Part shown: piece after piece, positions 33,656 to 43,587 of the stretch
How the letters are laid out: every line of letters begins with the position of its first letter
How positions within the stretch are numbered: position 1 is the first letter of the stretch
NCBI GenBank assembly: GCA_965215845.1
Contig: CBDCEL010000004.1
Location: forward strand, 2,170,001 to 2,234,000
Length of the DNA: 64,000 nt
Source of the DNA: Aurantibacter_A sp965215845
GTDB taxonomy: Bacteria > Bacteroidota > Bacteroidia > Flavobacteriales > Flavobacteriaceae
Direction: 5' to 3'
Notes under the pieces: model-generated
Told to the model about the DNA's origin: nothing
What the model saw: only the letters and a program-made list of their open reading frames with translations
Databases searched by the model: none
Translations under genes and position numbers: made by a program

Positions 33656-35305
33656 ATGCTCGCAATCGTTTCCTTTATCGGTTTTACTCTTTTAGTAGCA
33701 ATTATTGCGTGGTATTCGACACGAAATACGAATGAAAAATCAGCAGATGGCTTTTACCTTGGAGGTAGAAGTTTGGGGGCGATTACGATAGCCGGTTCCT
33801 TGCTTTTGACCAACCTTTCCGCAGAACAGATCGTTGGCCTCAATGGACAGGCGTTTACCGAGGGTATTTTGGTGATGGCCTGGGAAACCTTGGCCGCTAT
33901 AGCCCTGGTACTGACGGCCGTTTTCCTACTACCGAAATATATGAAAGGTGGCATTACGACCATTCCGCAGTTTATAGAAAGTAGGTTTGATACCCAGACA
34001 AAGTCTATTTTATCGATTCTGTTTCTGTTTGCCTATGGCCTGGTTTTGCTTCCGACTATTCTATATTCGGGCTCATTGGCCTTCAGCTCGATGTTTGATT
34101 TGCCAAACCTTCTAGGTATCAGTCAGACAGGTGCTATTTATCTGTGTGTTTGGAGTATCGGAATAATCGGTTCGATATATGCCATTTTCGGTGGATTGAA
34201 GGCTGTGGCCGTTTCTGATTTGATCAATGCCATTGGTCTGCTCATCGGCGGAATATTAATTCCCTATTTCGGATTGAGGCTGATAGGCGACGGTAGTATA
34301 GCGGAAGGGCTGGATGTCCTTTGGAAGAACCATCCTGAAAAGTTTGAACTGCAAGGAGAGGTTGATTCGTCGATTCCGTTTGGAACAATATTTACAGGAA
34401 TGATATTGGCGCAGATGTACTACTGGGGAACCAATCAGTCGATTTTGCAACGCGTCTTTGGCGCCAAGAGCTTGAAAGAGGGTCAAAAGGGCGTTATTCT
34501 TGCGGCGTTGGTAAAATTTTTGATTCCGGTTATCGTCGTATTGCCAGGAGTGATAGCCTGGCATGTTTTTGATGGGAATCTGAGCACGGCCGATTTGGCC
34601 TATCCTGAATTGGTGCGTAAAGTATTGCCGGCCTCATTGCTCGGTTTCTTCGCTGCGGTTCTTTTTGGCGCCGTGTTGAGTTCGTTCAATAGTTTGTTGA
34701 ACAGTAGTGCAACCCTTTTCGGGTTTGATCTTTACAGGAACTATTTCAATAAGGAGGCTACCGAACTTGAAACGGTAAAAGCCGGAAAAAGATTCGGCCT
34801 GGGTCTGGCCTTGATTTCCTTGATCATCGCACCGTTTATCGCCAATGCCCCGGACGGATTGTTCGCGTACATACAAGAATCGCTGGGAAGCTTGAGCGTA
34901 CCTATTTTTGCCGTTGTGATAGTGGGTATATATACAAGGCGCGTACCTGCGCTCGGGGCCAAGATTGTTCTCATTGCGGGGGTATTGATGTATTTGACCA
35001 GTCAATTTGTCATTGCACCGATGATGGTAAATAGCGCTTTGGCCGAGGCCGCCTCAAATGGAATAACCGACCCTAAGTCCCTTAGCGTTATCAGGGCTGA
35101 GGCCTATCCACATTTTCTGCATATCATGGGGATACTTTTCGTGCTTAATGTCGCCATCATGTTGCTGGTCGGTAAATTAAAACCTCAAGTACATGATTAT
35201 GTAGAAATGGTGACCGACGAAATCGATACTACCCCTTGGAAATATGCCCTACTCGCAGGAGGAATAATTACCCTGATGGTATTGAGTACCTATTTGATTT
35301 TCTAG
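33656..35305 (+). CDS. Sodium:solute symporter (SLC5 family), probable sugar transporter
   Basis: A 549-aa membrane protein with about 14 helices and SLC5 features: DGFYLGGRSLG near the N-terminus, GGLKAVAVSDLINA in the middle and a YYWGTNQSILQRVFGA segment, as in vSGLT-like galactose transporters. It probably brings in the substrate of the hydrolase encoded upstream with sodium. Starts 11 bases after the acetyltransferase stop; converges on the PAP2 gene with a 16-base gap. Confidence 0.88.
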   Translation: MLAIVSFIGFTLLVAIIAWYSTRNTNEKSADGFYLGGRSLGAITIAGSLLLTNLSAEQIVGLNGQAFTEGILVMAWETLAAIALVLTAVFLLPKYMKGGITTIPQFIESRFDTQTKSILSILFLFAYGLVLLPTILYSGSLAFSSMFDLPNLLGISQTGAIYLCVWSIGIIGSIYAIFGGLKAVAVSDLINAIGLLIGGILIPYFGLRLIGDGSIAEGLDVLWKNHPEKFELQGEVDSSIPFGTIFTGMILAQMYYWGTNQSILQRVFGAKSLKEGQKGVILAALVKFLIPVIVVLPGVIAWHVFDGNLSTADLAYPELVRKVLPASLLGFFAAVLFGAVLSSFNSLLNSSATLFGFDLYRNYFNKEATELETVKAGKRFGLGLALISLIIAPFIANAPDGLFAYIQESLGSLSVPIFAVVIVGIYTRRVPALGAKIVLIAGVLMYLTSQFVIAPMMVNSALAEAASNGITDPKSLSVIRAEAYPHFLHIMGILFVLNVAIMLLVGKLKPQVHDYVEMVTDEIDTTPWKYALLAGGIITLMVLSTYLIF

Positions 35306-35321
35306 TAACAAAAAGACTTCT

Positions 35322-36155
35322 TCAAAACCTGGCGGAGATACCAACGGTACCTGGCCCAAAGTTGAGGTTCCAACTAAGTTTTTTTGATTGGTCATTGTAC
35401 TTCTGATCGTATTTTCTGTCTAGATACCTATCGATGCATTCAACCGTTGCAATGCTCAGGGCAAATGAAAATACCACGTCGCTTAACCAGTGTTGTCCAT
35501 CCCAAATACGTGATATACCAGGAATTGCACCCACCGTATAAATACCTGCTTTGATCCAGGGGTTTTTAAATTGCTTGCCAATGGCATAGGCATTGGTAAA
35601 AGCCATAAGGGCATGACCTGATGGAAAAGAATGGTAGTTTCTACTTGAGTTGAACGGATCAAAAGTATCCTTGCCCAAATCGGCTAACGGCCTAGCACGC
35701 CCCACAACAGATTTCAACACTTGTTGTAGAAGTCCGGTTGAGGTTGCCGATGAAATCAACAACACTCCGGTTCTACGTAGTTTCTCATTTTTGGTGATGA
35801 GTCCGACAAGATAGATTCCCGATGTGGCGATATAATTGTTTTCAGGATTTCCATAAGATGCGCCGTAATCCCTGATCCACCTAGGTATTCCCTGTTGCTG
35901 TCTTCTCAAAAATTCGGAGGAGTCCTCATCAAAAAGATAGAAAATTCCCGTGCCAGCGACAACTCCACCAAATTGTCCCCATTGCTTTCCGTTCCAATGA
36001 AATGGTCTTAGGTAGGAATGCCCCACCCCCACAAGAATGTTGGTGGCGTCGTATTTGAACATTTGCCAACGGGTCTTCGACACATCAATGATCGAATCCT
36101 GGGCTCCGATTTGGAAAAAAGAAAGTATCAATGCGTAGGTCAAGATCCGTTTCAT
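35322..36155 (-). CDS. PAP2 family phosphatase, exported
   Basis: A 277-aa protein with signal peptide (FFQIGAQ) and all three PAP2 motifs: KSVVGRARP, SFPSGHA and SRIWDGQHWLSD. It removes phosphate from a lipid phosphate such as phosphatidic acid or undecaprenyl pyrophosphate on the periplasmic side. ATG at 36155 gives a proper signal peptide; the longer reading adds 12 residues with no signal-like start. Not clearly linked to neighbours. Confidence 0.88.
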   Translation of the reverse strand: MKRILTYALILSFFQIGAQDSIIDVSKTRWQMFKYDATNILVGVGHSYLRPFHWNGKQWGQFGGVVAGTGIFYLFDEDSSEFLRRQQQGIPRWIRDYGASYGNPENNYIATSGIYLVGLITKNEKLRRTGVLLISSATSTGLLQQVLKSVVGRARPLADLGKDTFDPFNSSRNYHSFPSGHALMAFTNAYAIGKQFKNPWIKAGIYTVGAIPGISRIWDGQHWLSDVVFSFALSIATVECIDRYLDRKYDQKYNDQSKKLSWNLNFGPGTVGISARF

Positions 36156-36218
36156 ATGATGACAAAAATGAGCTGAGCGATGTTTGACCATTGGGATGTT
36201 TACAATTTATGGAAAACA

Positions 36219-37274
36219 CTATTTTGAACTGCTGAACAATTCGGGATTCGCCATCGTTTCATAAAAATCTGCGATGACCGCCTCACGATCAAAATTCTCC
36301 CAAAGTACAATCTGCCTTTCGTTATCTGGCCGTTCGACCCATTTGTCGTCGATTAGAATAGGAGAGGGTATGTTTTTGGCCTCTCCCCAACCTTTGTTCT
36401 TCAAAATGGCCAAAGCAACCATATCAAAAAGTGGCCGGGAGGCATTTTTGTTTTTGGCAATATGGGCCTCATCAAAAATATGGGTAAACAGATTCACCGA
36501 ATAGTCGCCGAATGTTTCAAAGGTACCCCCATGTCTGCCAATAATAGGTGTCATTGCCCTTGGGCCCAAACCGGGCATTTTTTGATTGATTTCTTCCTGG
36601 GTAACGGCAACCGCATCCGTTCCGGAAGGTTTCCCGTAGCGAACGGTAACCATTTCGAAAGGTATCGTATGGTTCAGTACGTAATTCATTGAAATGGTAT
36701 CGTTGTCTTGATTGTATTCCCCGGGTTCGGGATAGTTGCTGCCCAACCAGACTATTTTGGTGCGTTTGGCGAAAGAGGGGTCTTTTTTTAGTGCCAAGGC
36801 GATGTTGGTCAATTTGCCCACGGCCACAATAATGAGGGAATCTTTTTTCGTCTCTTCCAGCATAAAATTGACGCCTTCATGCCCATCATAATCAGGAGAG
36901 TCGAGATTTTTCGATATTTCCCCAAAGTTGCCTTCGGCCCCTTTCAAAAGGGGGAGGGAATCTCGTAAATTGCATAGTTGTAGAATTCTTTCGGCCTCGT
37001 CATAATGCCCTTGAATACCCTTGCCGTTGATGGTGGCATTGACAGTGATTCCCTTTACATCAAAAATGTCACCGTTCATTAACATATAGGCCAAAGCATG
37101 CTGGTCGTCCAATTCATTGTTGGCATCCGTATCAAAAATCAGTTTGATTTTGGGGTTGGATTTTTCAGCGCCGTTTTCCTTATCGACAATTCGATTTTCT
37201 TTTTTGTTTTCCTTACAGGAAGAAATCAACAGTAGAAAGGAAAAAAAAGTTGTATAGAGCAATCTAGATTTCAT
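36219..37274 (-). CDS. Nucleoside hydrolase family lipoprotein
   Basis: A 351-aa protein with lipobox LLISSC and the calcium-binding motif FDTDANNELDDQHA of inosine-uridine nucleoside hydrolases. It would cleave the N-glycosidic bond of nucleosides outside the inner membrane to give base and ribose. Interestingly, a ribokinase gene and a GRP-family sugar transporter lie 18 kb away in this window. Start at 37274 (MKSRLLY) places the signal peptide correctly. Confidence 0.88.
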   Translation of the reverse strand: MKSRLLYTTFFSFLLLISSCKENKKENRIVDKENGAEKSNPKIKLIFDTDANNELDDQHALAYMLMNGDIFDVKGITVNATINGKGIQGHYDEAERILQLCNLRDSLPLLKGAEGNFGEISKNLDSPDYDGHEGVNFMLEETKKDSLIIVAVGKLTNIALALKKDPSFAKRTKIVWLGSNYPEPGEYNQDNDTISMNYVLNHTIPFEMVTVRYGKPSGTDAVAVTQEEINQKMPGLGPRAMTPIIGRHGGTFETFGDYSVNLFTHIFDEAHIAKNKNASRPLFDMVALAILKNKGWGEAKNIPSPILIDDKWVERPDNERQIVLWENFDREAVIADFYETMANPELFSSSK

Positions 37275-37369
37275 ATGTTCTGACAAACAGGTCTCGAATC
37301 TAATAAAAAATACAAAATATTGTTGATGAAGTTAGTTTTCGGTTCGGGCAATTATTTACAGTGACCTGG

Positions 37370-38086
37370 CTATTCAACATTCAAAACAATAGTGTGAAAT
37401 CCTTTTTTTGATTTTCCCAAGGAGTCATTTAAACCGTGATCTATATATTGGGCATGTAACACATAATAAGCTTCATGTCTTTTGGTCCTTTGGCCCTTCC
37501 TCGTTTTGAAAGCGCCTTCGGTTCCGGTATAAAATGTATAGTTGGGATCTCGGGCATTTTTGAACATCCAATCGAGTATTTGAACTATTTTGTCCTTTTC
37601 CAGCTCAGGTTGGGCGGGCATAATTTCGTCGCCCCATACACCTCTAGAGCCTTGGATAATTTTTTGTGCTAAGTGGTCCCTGTTTTCAGAAACAGGGTCA
37701 TAGCGGTCGACTATTTCCTCAAATGAGGGTCCGATTAAACGGTTTTTTGCGCTGTGGCAGGTAAAACAGTTTGCCGTGGCCATTGTCGAAAGGATTTCAG
37801 ACCTTGCCGCAACTTCTTTCTCAATATAACTATTGACTTGCGTGGAATCGGCTATGTAGGTCACCGACAAAACCACTTCGTTTCCATTGATTTCTTCATA
37901 TTCTGAATTTCCATCCTCTTTATCGGAAACAGAAATGTGATAGGGTATGGTCGAATTCCATTCAATTTTGGCACGATCAGATGGAGTAATAATCCTGACT
38001 TCGGGGGCGGTATTTTCTTGAACGGATAAAAGTGGAAAGACTAGACTAAATAAAAACAATAATATGATGAGCGTTTTGTTAGCCAT
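37370..38086 (-). CDS. c-type cytochrome with N-terminal Ig-like region
   Basis: A 238-aa exported protein (signal peptide ending near LLSVQE). An ~80-residue beta region (APEVRIITPSDRAKIEWN) is followed by a single haem-c domain: CFTCH binds haem and the Met in EIMPAQPE is the probable sixth ligand. It continues past the haem domain with ~45 residues. It is encoded 11 bases after the flavin amine oxidase gene, so it is likely the electron acceptor for that enzyme. ATG at 38086 was chosen since the longer frame overlaps that gene by 60 bases. Confidence 0.88.
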   Translation of the reverse strand: MANKTLIILLFLFSLVFPLLSVQENTAPEVRIITPSDRAKIEWNSTIPYHISVSDKEDGNSEYEEINGNEVVLSVTYIADSTQVNSYIEKEVAARSEILSTMATANCFTCHSAKNRLIGPSFEEIVDRYDPVSENRDHLAQKIIQGSRGVWGDEIMPAQPELEKDKIVQILDWMFKNARDPNYTFYTGTEGAFKTRKGQRTKRHEAYYVLHAQYIDHGLNDSLGKSKKGFHTIVLNVE

Positions 38087-38097
38087 GAACACCAATT

Positions 38098-39564
38098 CTA
38101 TGCCCGATCTATTTCTTTCGCCACCCGATTGCCAGACCGAGTGGCTGCCTCGGTTCCCCAATTGAGATTGTCGGCATAGGCACCTGAAAAGTGAATGCGC
38201 CCTTCCGGCCTCATGAGAACGGGCCAGAATTTCTTAAGTTCTCCGATGGGGAAAGCGAGACGCTCACAGGTCGGTGCATATCTCTGTTTTGTCCAATCCC
38301 TGCCTATGGCCAACTCGATGGTGTCTTTTCCAGGATAAACTTCTCGAAAAGCGGCCAGTGCACGCTGAGGGGAAATGCCACCAGGGCCTGTACCCAATAC
38401 AACAACGCGATGGGTATCGACTTCATCGGCCGAATGCCAAACAGACCATAGATCAGCGTGCTCTAGGTTCATATTGATGCTAAGCCCGTCATCGAGCCAA
38501 AATTTTGAACTGGCCTGAAAAACGAACCGCTGATATGAATCGTAGGTAATGTTTTCGAGCGCATATTGTTTTTCAGTACTAAGGGCCGGCTTTACAGGTA
38601 TATTCTTAAAAGCGGGTGGTGGAATACAGTTTACAAAATAATCTGCCGTAAGTTTTTTTATTTCCTTGTTTTCGGTGTAGGTCACGACTACATTATTTTC
38701 GCCGTTTTCGATCGAAGTGATCTTTCGGTTCAACCAGACCCGTGACCCCAGTCTTTTTGCAAATGCATTCGGAAGCATTTGGTTTCCACCCTTAAGTCGA
38801 AAGATTCCTGTGGGGAATTCGGCGACACCCCGTAATTTGAGAATTGCCGAGTACCATAGCCCGTAAAGCGCTGAAGAATTGTTTCCACCCAAAAACCGGA
38901 GAGCCGCATCTGATGCGCCTTCTTTTTTGTAAATGTCAGACATTGGTATATCGTCCCAATCGTCATAACCTACTCCAAAGGGTTGATATTCGTCCTCGAA
39001 TTGGTCTAGGTAAGGTTTCGTATAAAGTGATTTCAACTCGCCCCACGGATGTGTAGACAAATAGGCAACTTCCTTTTTGTTGAAACCCATTTTTTGTAGG
39101 ATGGATGGGTCATGCAACATTTCCTGTGAATAAAAAGTGCCGTCGATACTACGAAGTAAATTTGTCCTTCGTTCATAGGGCAGGGCCGTAAGATTGAATT
39201 CCTCAATATATTGCCAATAGCGTTCGTACCCAGGTTTGGTAATATGTTCTTGTCCGTAGTCACCATAAAGTCCGTCTGAAAGTTCATCATGTGCCGTATA
39301 TACGTGGCCTCCATGTCGGCCCGATGCCTCGAGTACCGTTACCTCATGACCTAACTTCATAAGCTCATAGGCCACACAGAGTCCGCCGATACCAGCGCCG
39401 CCCACTATTACTTTTTTAGGATTGGCAGCCTTTTTAAGGTAGCTCTCTTTTTTTTGTGATTCGTCGGCTTTGGAGACGGTGGTGTTCAAAAGGGTCGCCC
39501 CGACCCCTGCCTTAATGGAATTTTTAATGAAATCCCTGCGCCTGTTTTTCTTTGTGTTCGCCAT
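38098..39564 (-). CDS. Tat-exported flavin amine oxidase family protein
   Basis: A 488-aa protein with a twin-arginine signal (RRRDFIKNS, Arg8-Arg10) and the FAD fingerprint GGAGIGGLCVAYEL at ~55, followed by VTVLEASGRHGGHV. The C-terminal RIHFSGAYADNLNWGTEAAT matches monoamine oxidase-like enzymes. Tat export fits a protein folded with its FAD before crossing the membrane. Pairing with the haem protein encoded next suggests a periplasmic dehydrogenase that passes electrons to a cytochrome rather than a classical oxidase. Substrate unknown. Confidence 0.87.
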   Translation of the reverse strand: MANTKKNRRRDFIKNSIKAGVGATLLNTTVSKADESQKKESYLKKAANPKKVIVGGAGIGGLCVAYELMKLGHEVTVLEASGRHGGHVYTAHDELSDGLYGDYGQEHITKPGYERYWQYIEEFNLTALPYERRTNLLRSIDGTFYSQEMLHDPSILQKMGFNKKEVAYLSTHPWGELKSLYTKPYLDQFEDEYQPFGVGYDDWDDIPMSDIYKKEGASDAALRFLGGNNSSALYGLWYSAILKLRGVAEFPTGIFRLKGGNQMLPNAFAKRLGSRVWLNRKITSIENGENNVVVTYTENKEIKKLTADYFVNCIPPPAFKNIPVKPALSTEKQYALENITYDSYQRFVFQASSKFWLDDGLSINMNLEHADLWSVWHSADEVDTHRVVVLGTGPGGISPQRALAAFREVYPGKDTIELAIGRDWTKQRYAPTCERLAFPIGELKKFWPVLMRPEGRIHFSGAYADNLNWGTEAATRSGNRVAKEIDRA

Positions 39565-39623
39565 TGGCCGATTTTAATTCATTCAAAAAGATACGACAAA
39601 TCGGCTTAGCTCGGCAGGTCAGA

Positions 39624-41699
39624 CTAACTTATCATATCGCCATTGCCTACGCCTTCGCTGTCGGGGTTCACAAAAACCAATTTGCCTTCAGCGCCTTCCG
39701 CCAATAAGATCATGCCTTGACTTTCGACTCCGCGAAGTTTTCTAGGAGCTAGATTAATCAATACGGTTGCCTTTTTGCCAACGAGTTCTTCAGCATTAAA
39801 ATGTTCGGCGATACCCGATACAATGGTTCTGGTGTCTAGGCCGGTATCGACTTCCAAGACCATCAATTTGTCAGTTTTGGGCATCTTCTCTGCCTTGAGG
39901 ATAGTGCCCACCCGCATGTCAAGTTTTGAAAAATCGTCGTAGTCAATAGTTTCTTTTTGTGGCATGATTTTTTTGCTTTCGGTTGTTGCTTCGGCCGAGG
40001 CATTCGATTTTTTGGTGGCCGCCAATTTGTCAAGTTGCTTTTGAATTTCCTCATCTTCGATTTTTCTGAAGAGGAGTTCGGCCTTATTGATTTGGTGGCC
40101 TGAAGGAATCAGTTCGTCATATGAATTGATTGCATTGGACCAAGAAAGTGAATTATCCAGATTTAGAATACCTTTTAGCTTTTTAGCCGTAAATGGTAAA
40201 AAAGGCTCGCAGAAAATGGCGAGCAAGGCTGTGACTTGAAGGGATGTATACATTATAGTTTTTACTCTTTCTTCATCATCTTTTATAACTTTCCAGGGTT
40301 CTTGATCCGCCAAATATTTGTTGCCATCCCTTGCAATTTTCATCATATGGGCAAGTGCCTCCCTAAACCTATATTTTTTTAAAGACCCATTTATCGATGA
40401 ATCGTAGAATCCAAAACGATTTAACAAATCCATATCGGCTTGTTTATGTTCTTTCCTTTCTGGTACGATTCCATCATAATATTTATGGGTCAATACAACG
40501 ACCCGATTGATAAAGTTCCCGAAAATCGCCACCAACTCATTGTTGTTGCGGGCTTGAAAATCCTTCCAGGTGAAATCGTTGTCCTTTGTTTCGGGAGCGT
40601 TGGCCGTAAGAGCATATCTTAGAACGTCTTGCATATCGGGGAACTCGGCCAGATACTCATGCAGCCAAACGGCCCAATTTTTTGAGGTTGAGAGTTTATT
40701 CCCCTCTAAATTCAAAAACTCATTGGCCGGTACGTTTTCTGGCAAAATATATCCGCCGTGGGCCTTTAAAATTGAAGGAAAAATGATGCAGTGAAAAACG
40801 ATATTGTCTTTGCCGATAAAGTGCAAGAGTTTGGTGCCTTTGTCTTGCCAGTAGGGTTTCCAGTCCTTGCCCTCACGTTCCGCCCATTCCTTGGTCGAGG
40901 AAATATAGCCAATCGGGGCGTCGAACCAGACATACAATACTTTTCCTTCACCCCCCTTGACGGGCACGGGAATTCCCCAATCAAGGTCTCGAGTCACTGC
41001 ACGGGGCTCTAGACCTCCATCGATCCATGATTTGCATTGGCCATAAACATTGGGTTTCCAATCATTCTTATGTCCCTCAAGAATCCATTCCCGCAAAAAA
41101 TCTTCATATCGGTCAAGTGGTAAGAACCAATGTTTGGTCTCCTTGGTAGTAGGTACGCTTTCGGTTATCGTTGATTTCGGATTTATTAAATCCGTTGCGT
41201 TCAAAGAGGTACCGCAATTTTCGCATTGGTCACCATAGGCTTCCTCATAGCCACAATTCGGACATGTTCCGATGACGAAACGATCTGCCAAAAACTGTTG
41301 CGCATTTTCATCATAAAGCTGAGCGGTCGTTTGTTCAATGAAATCATCCTGCTCATACAATCTTTCGAAAAAATCGGACGCTGTTTTATGGTGTATGGGT
41401 AGCGATGTGCGCGAATAATTATCAAAGGTAATTCCGAAATCCGTAAAAGACTTTTTAATGATGCCATGATACTTGTCGATAATTTCCTTGGGGGAAACAC
41501 CTTCCTTTTTTGCCTTCATCGGAATGGCCACACCATGTTCGTCACTGCCACAAACGAAGAGTACGTCTTTCCCTGTTTGTCTTAGATAGCGCACATAGAT
41601 ATCGGCAGGTACATAGACACCCGCTAAATGCCCAATATGAATCGGACCATTGGTATATGGCAAGGCCGCGGTAACAGTGTATCTCGAAAATTCTGACAT
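39624..41699 (-). CDS. metG: Methionyl-tRNA synthetase
   Basis: A 691-aa class I synthetase that charges tRNA-Met. It has the HIGH motif (HIGH at 21-24), a Cys4 zinc knuckle (CPNCG ... CENCG), KLSTSK at ~336-341 as the KMSKS loop, and a C-terminal tRNA-binding OB domain (LDMRVGTI) from ~590. Length and domain order match the MetG with C-terminal dimerisation domain found in Bacteroidota. A good -7 box lies just upstream. Confidence 0.97.
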   Translation of the reverse strand: MSEFSRYTVTAALPYTNGPIHIGHLAGVYVPADIYVRYLRQTGKDVLFVCGSDEHGVAIPMKAKKEGVSPKEIIDKYHGIIKKSFTDFGITFDNYSRTSLPIHHKTASDFFERLYEQDDFIEQTTAQLYDENAQQFLADRFVIGTCPNCGYEEAYGDQCENCGTSLNATDLINPKSTITESVPTTKETKHWFLPLDRYEDFLREWILEGHKNDWKPNVYGQCKSWIDGGLEPRAVTRDLDWGIPVPVKGGEGKVLYVWFDAPIGYISSTKEWAEREGKDWKPYWQDKGTKLLHFIGKDNIVFHCIIFPSILKAHGGYILPENVPANEFLNLEGNKLSTSKNWAVWLHEYLAEFPDMQDVLRYALTANAPETKDNDFTWKDFQARNNNELVAIFGNFINRVVVLTHKYYDGIVPERKEHKQADMDLLNRFGFYDSSINGSLKKYRFREALAHMMKIARDGNKYLADQEPWKVIKDDEERVKTIMYTSLQVTALLAIFCEPFLPFTAKKLKGILNLDNSLSWSNAINSYDELIPSGHQINKAELLFRKIEDEEIQKQLDKLAATKKSNASAEATTESKKIMPQKETIDYDDFSKLDMRVGTILKAEKMPKTDKLMVLEVDTGLDTRTIVSGIAEHFNAEELVGKKATVLINLAPRKLRGVESQGMILLAEGAEGKLVFVNPDSEGVGNGDMIS

Positions 41700-41716
41700 C
41701 GTGATAAATTAAGCCA

Positions 41717-41750
41717 CAAAAATAGGTTTTTATTGTGGAGAACTTGCCAA
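41717..41750 (-). promoter_or_regulatory. Candidate promoter of metG
   Basis: Minus strand TATTTTTG (41717-41724) fits the TAnnTTTG -7 box exactly; TTG at 41748-41750 lies 23 bases upstream, at the long end of the accepted spacing. Expected transcript start is about 10 bases before the metG ATG. Confidence 0.5.
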
Positions 41751-41803
41751 GATTTTATTTGATGGAAACGGAGTTAAGTAAAAAAGCTTAACACCATAAA
41801 ATG

Positions 41804-41847
41804 GCAAAGCCTCCGAAATGCCATAACGATATTTCTGAAGGCCTTGC
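41804..41847 (-). terminator. Candidate hairpin terminator after the DUF1501 gene
   Basis: An imperfect stem pairs GCAAGGCCTTCAGAAAT (minus strand, from 41847) with ATTTCGGAGGCTTTGC (to 41804), with some G-U or mismatched positions and an 11-base loop; CATTTTAT follows on the transcript. It starts 20 bases past the stop of the DUF1501 gene. A second small palindrome (GTTAAG/CTTAAC, 41773-41792) with a T-run follows. Confidence 0.45.
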
Positions 41848-41867
41848 ACTTTGTGGGGACGAAAAAT

Positions 41868-43577
41868 TTAGGCTACCATAACAGATTTGCTCATTTTATG
41901 GTTTTGTACTTGAATTCTATAAATGTATTTTCCTGTTGCCAACTGCTTTGGCACGTTTTCCCTAATGTTGATCTCGGTGGAACCCTCGAACATCATCTCG
42001 TTGAACACCGTACCCACATTTTGGCCTAGGATGTTATACAATTGTATATCTACATGGGCACTAAAAGGCATTTCCAAATAAATATGTGGACTGTTGTCCG
42101 TTGGGTAGAACGGTTTGTGCACAATTGATTCCAATAAGCCCGGGTCATAGGGTGTGGGCTCTGTTGGCTCACCTGGCTCACCACTTGGTGGGGTTGGTGT
42201 TCCATCACTATATGCAATCGGGGGAAACTCAGTTCCGCTACAATTGAAACCCAGATTTACAGGAGCGTAGGGGTGGTCAAGCAGATGCTCCTCCACCAAT
42301 GGAATCGGAATACAAAGCCATTCGGCCATTACCGTTGCATAAAGGTCCCTGAAATCCATTGTATATTCTAAATTCCCTCGACCATCGGGGTCGTCCAATG
42401 TGGGGTGATCTCCAACAAAGGCACTTCCGTTCAAGCCGGACCCAAAAAATAGGGTAGGGGCCGCCTTACCGTGGTCGGTTCCATTTGAGCCGTTTTCGAA
42501 GATTCGTCTTCCGAACTCTGAAAAGGTCATACTCAAGACCTTATCGTCTTGCTGTGTAAATGCCAAGTCATCGTAGAAATTGTCAACCGCAATCGACAGA
42601 TACGACATTAACCGTTCGTGGGCCAACGGCTGATTGCCATGAGTATCAAAACCGCCCAATGTGATCATATAGACCTTTGTGCCTAGATTGCCCTTGATCA
42701 ATCTGGCCAGAAGGGCCAACTGACGTGCAAAATAATTATCTTGATATTCGACTTGGTTCTGGCCTCTTTCGTAAGCCTCGTGAATTTTTCCGGCATATTC
42801 GTAGGTCACATTGGCAACTCCTCTTAAGAATTCCAACTGATCACCGTACATACAATTGTCGAATAGGGTGGGGTCAAGGTTGTATTGTAGTCCGGTTTCC
42901 GCAATTTCCTCTAGCTGATCGATATTCGAGGCGACAAAGGCGTAATTTGTTTCTTCCCCTTGAAATACCAAACTTCCGAAGTTTCCGATTTGCACCGCAG
43001 CTGGGGCTTCAGGTGGGTTCATGAGGTAATCTGGGTAGATGTTTTCGAAGTGTCGACCCATCCAACCTGTATTAAGTCCTGAAAAACCGGTAGTAGTCAG
43101 GTCCGTATTTGCAAAGATATCGGTGCCGGTAAAGTGGGAAAGGCTCTGACCTTCGTATCCGACCCCGTGCACAGCCTTAAATTGCCCTTCGTCCCACATT
43201 GATTGCATCGTGTTCATGTAGGTGGGCACCCCAAACTCGTCCGTCAGTCTCAAAATCTTACTTTCGGGAATATAAATATTGGGCCTGGCGTTGGCGTAAG
43301 CGTCGTATTGTTCAATGGGAATGACCGTGCTAAGGCCATCGTTTCCGCCTGAAAGGCGAATCAATATCAATATGTTATCGGTCTCGGCTTGGGCCAGGGC
43401 AGCTGTCAAAGGTGATGGCGCCGAGGCGGTCAAAAAGTTGCTGCCGAGCATCATCGAACCCGAACCTGCAATTCCTAATGCTTGTAAAAATGATCTTCTA
43501 CTCCAGGTTTTATGCTCAAGGTCATGACCTTCATGTTCCAATCCTTTATAGGGTGTATTATCGTGGGTATCGCACAT
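41868..43577 (-). CDS. DUF1501 protein with Tat signal and type IX sorting domain
   Basis: A 569-aa protein. Residues 26-50 look like a twin-arginine signal (SRRSFLQALG, Arg27-Arg28). The main part is DUF1501, an alkaline-phosphatase-like fold (LIRLSGGNDGLSTVIP at the N-terminus). A Pro/Glu/Thr-rich linker (~495-515) leads to a C-terminal type A T9SS sorting domain with LYNILGQNV and a final KMSKSVMVA. So it is probably exported across the inner membrane folded and then sent to the surface. It forms a pair with the DUF1800 gene, 10 bases upstream. Function of the pair is unknown. Confidence 0.88.
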   Translation of the reverse strand: MCDTHDNTPYKGLEHEGHDLEHKTWSRRSFLQALGIAGSGSMMLGSNFLTASAPSPLTAALAQAETDNILILIRLSGGNDGLSTVIPIEQYDAYANARPNIYIPESKILRLTDEFGVPTYMNTMQSMWDEGQFKAVHGVGYEGQSLSHFTGTDIFANTDLTTTGFSGLNTGWMGRHFENIYPDYLMNPPEAPAAVQIGNFGSLVFQGEETNYAFVASNIDQLEEIAETGLQYNLDPTLFDNCMYGDQLEFLRGVANVTYEYAGKIHEAYERGQNQVEYQDNYFARQLALLARLIKGNLGTKVYMITLGGFDTHGNQPLAHERLMSYLSIAVDNFYDDLAFTQQDDKVLSMTFSEFGRRIFENGSNGTDHGKAAPTLFFGSGLNGSAFVGDHPTLDDPDGRGNLEYTMDFRDLYATVMAEWLCIPIPLVEEHLLDHPYAPVNLGFNCSGTEFPPIAYSDGTPTPPSGEPGEPTEPTPYDPGLLESIVHKPFYPTDNSPHIYLEMPFSAHVDIQLYNILGQNVGTVFNEMMFEGSTEINIRENVPKQLATGKYIYRIQVQNHKMSKSVMVA

Positions 43578-43587
43578 AGTCGTAGGT

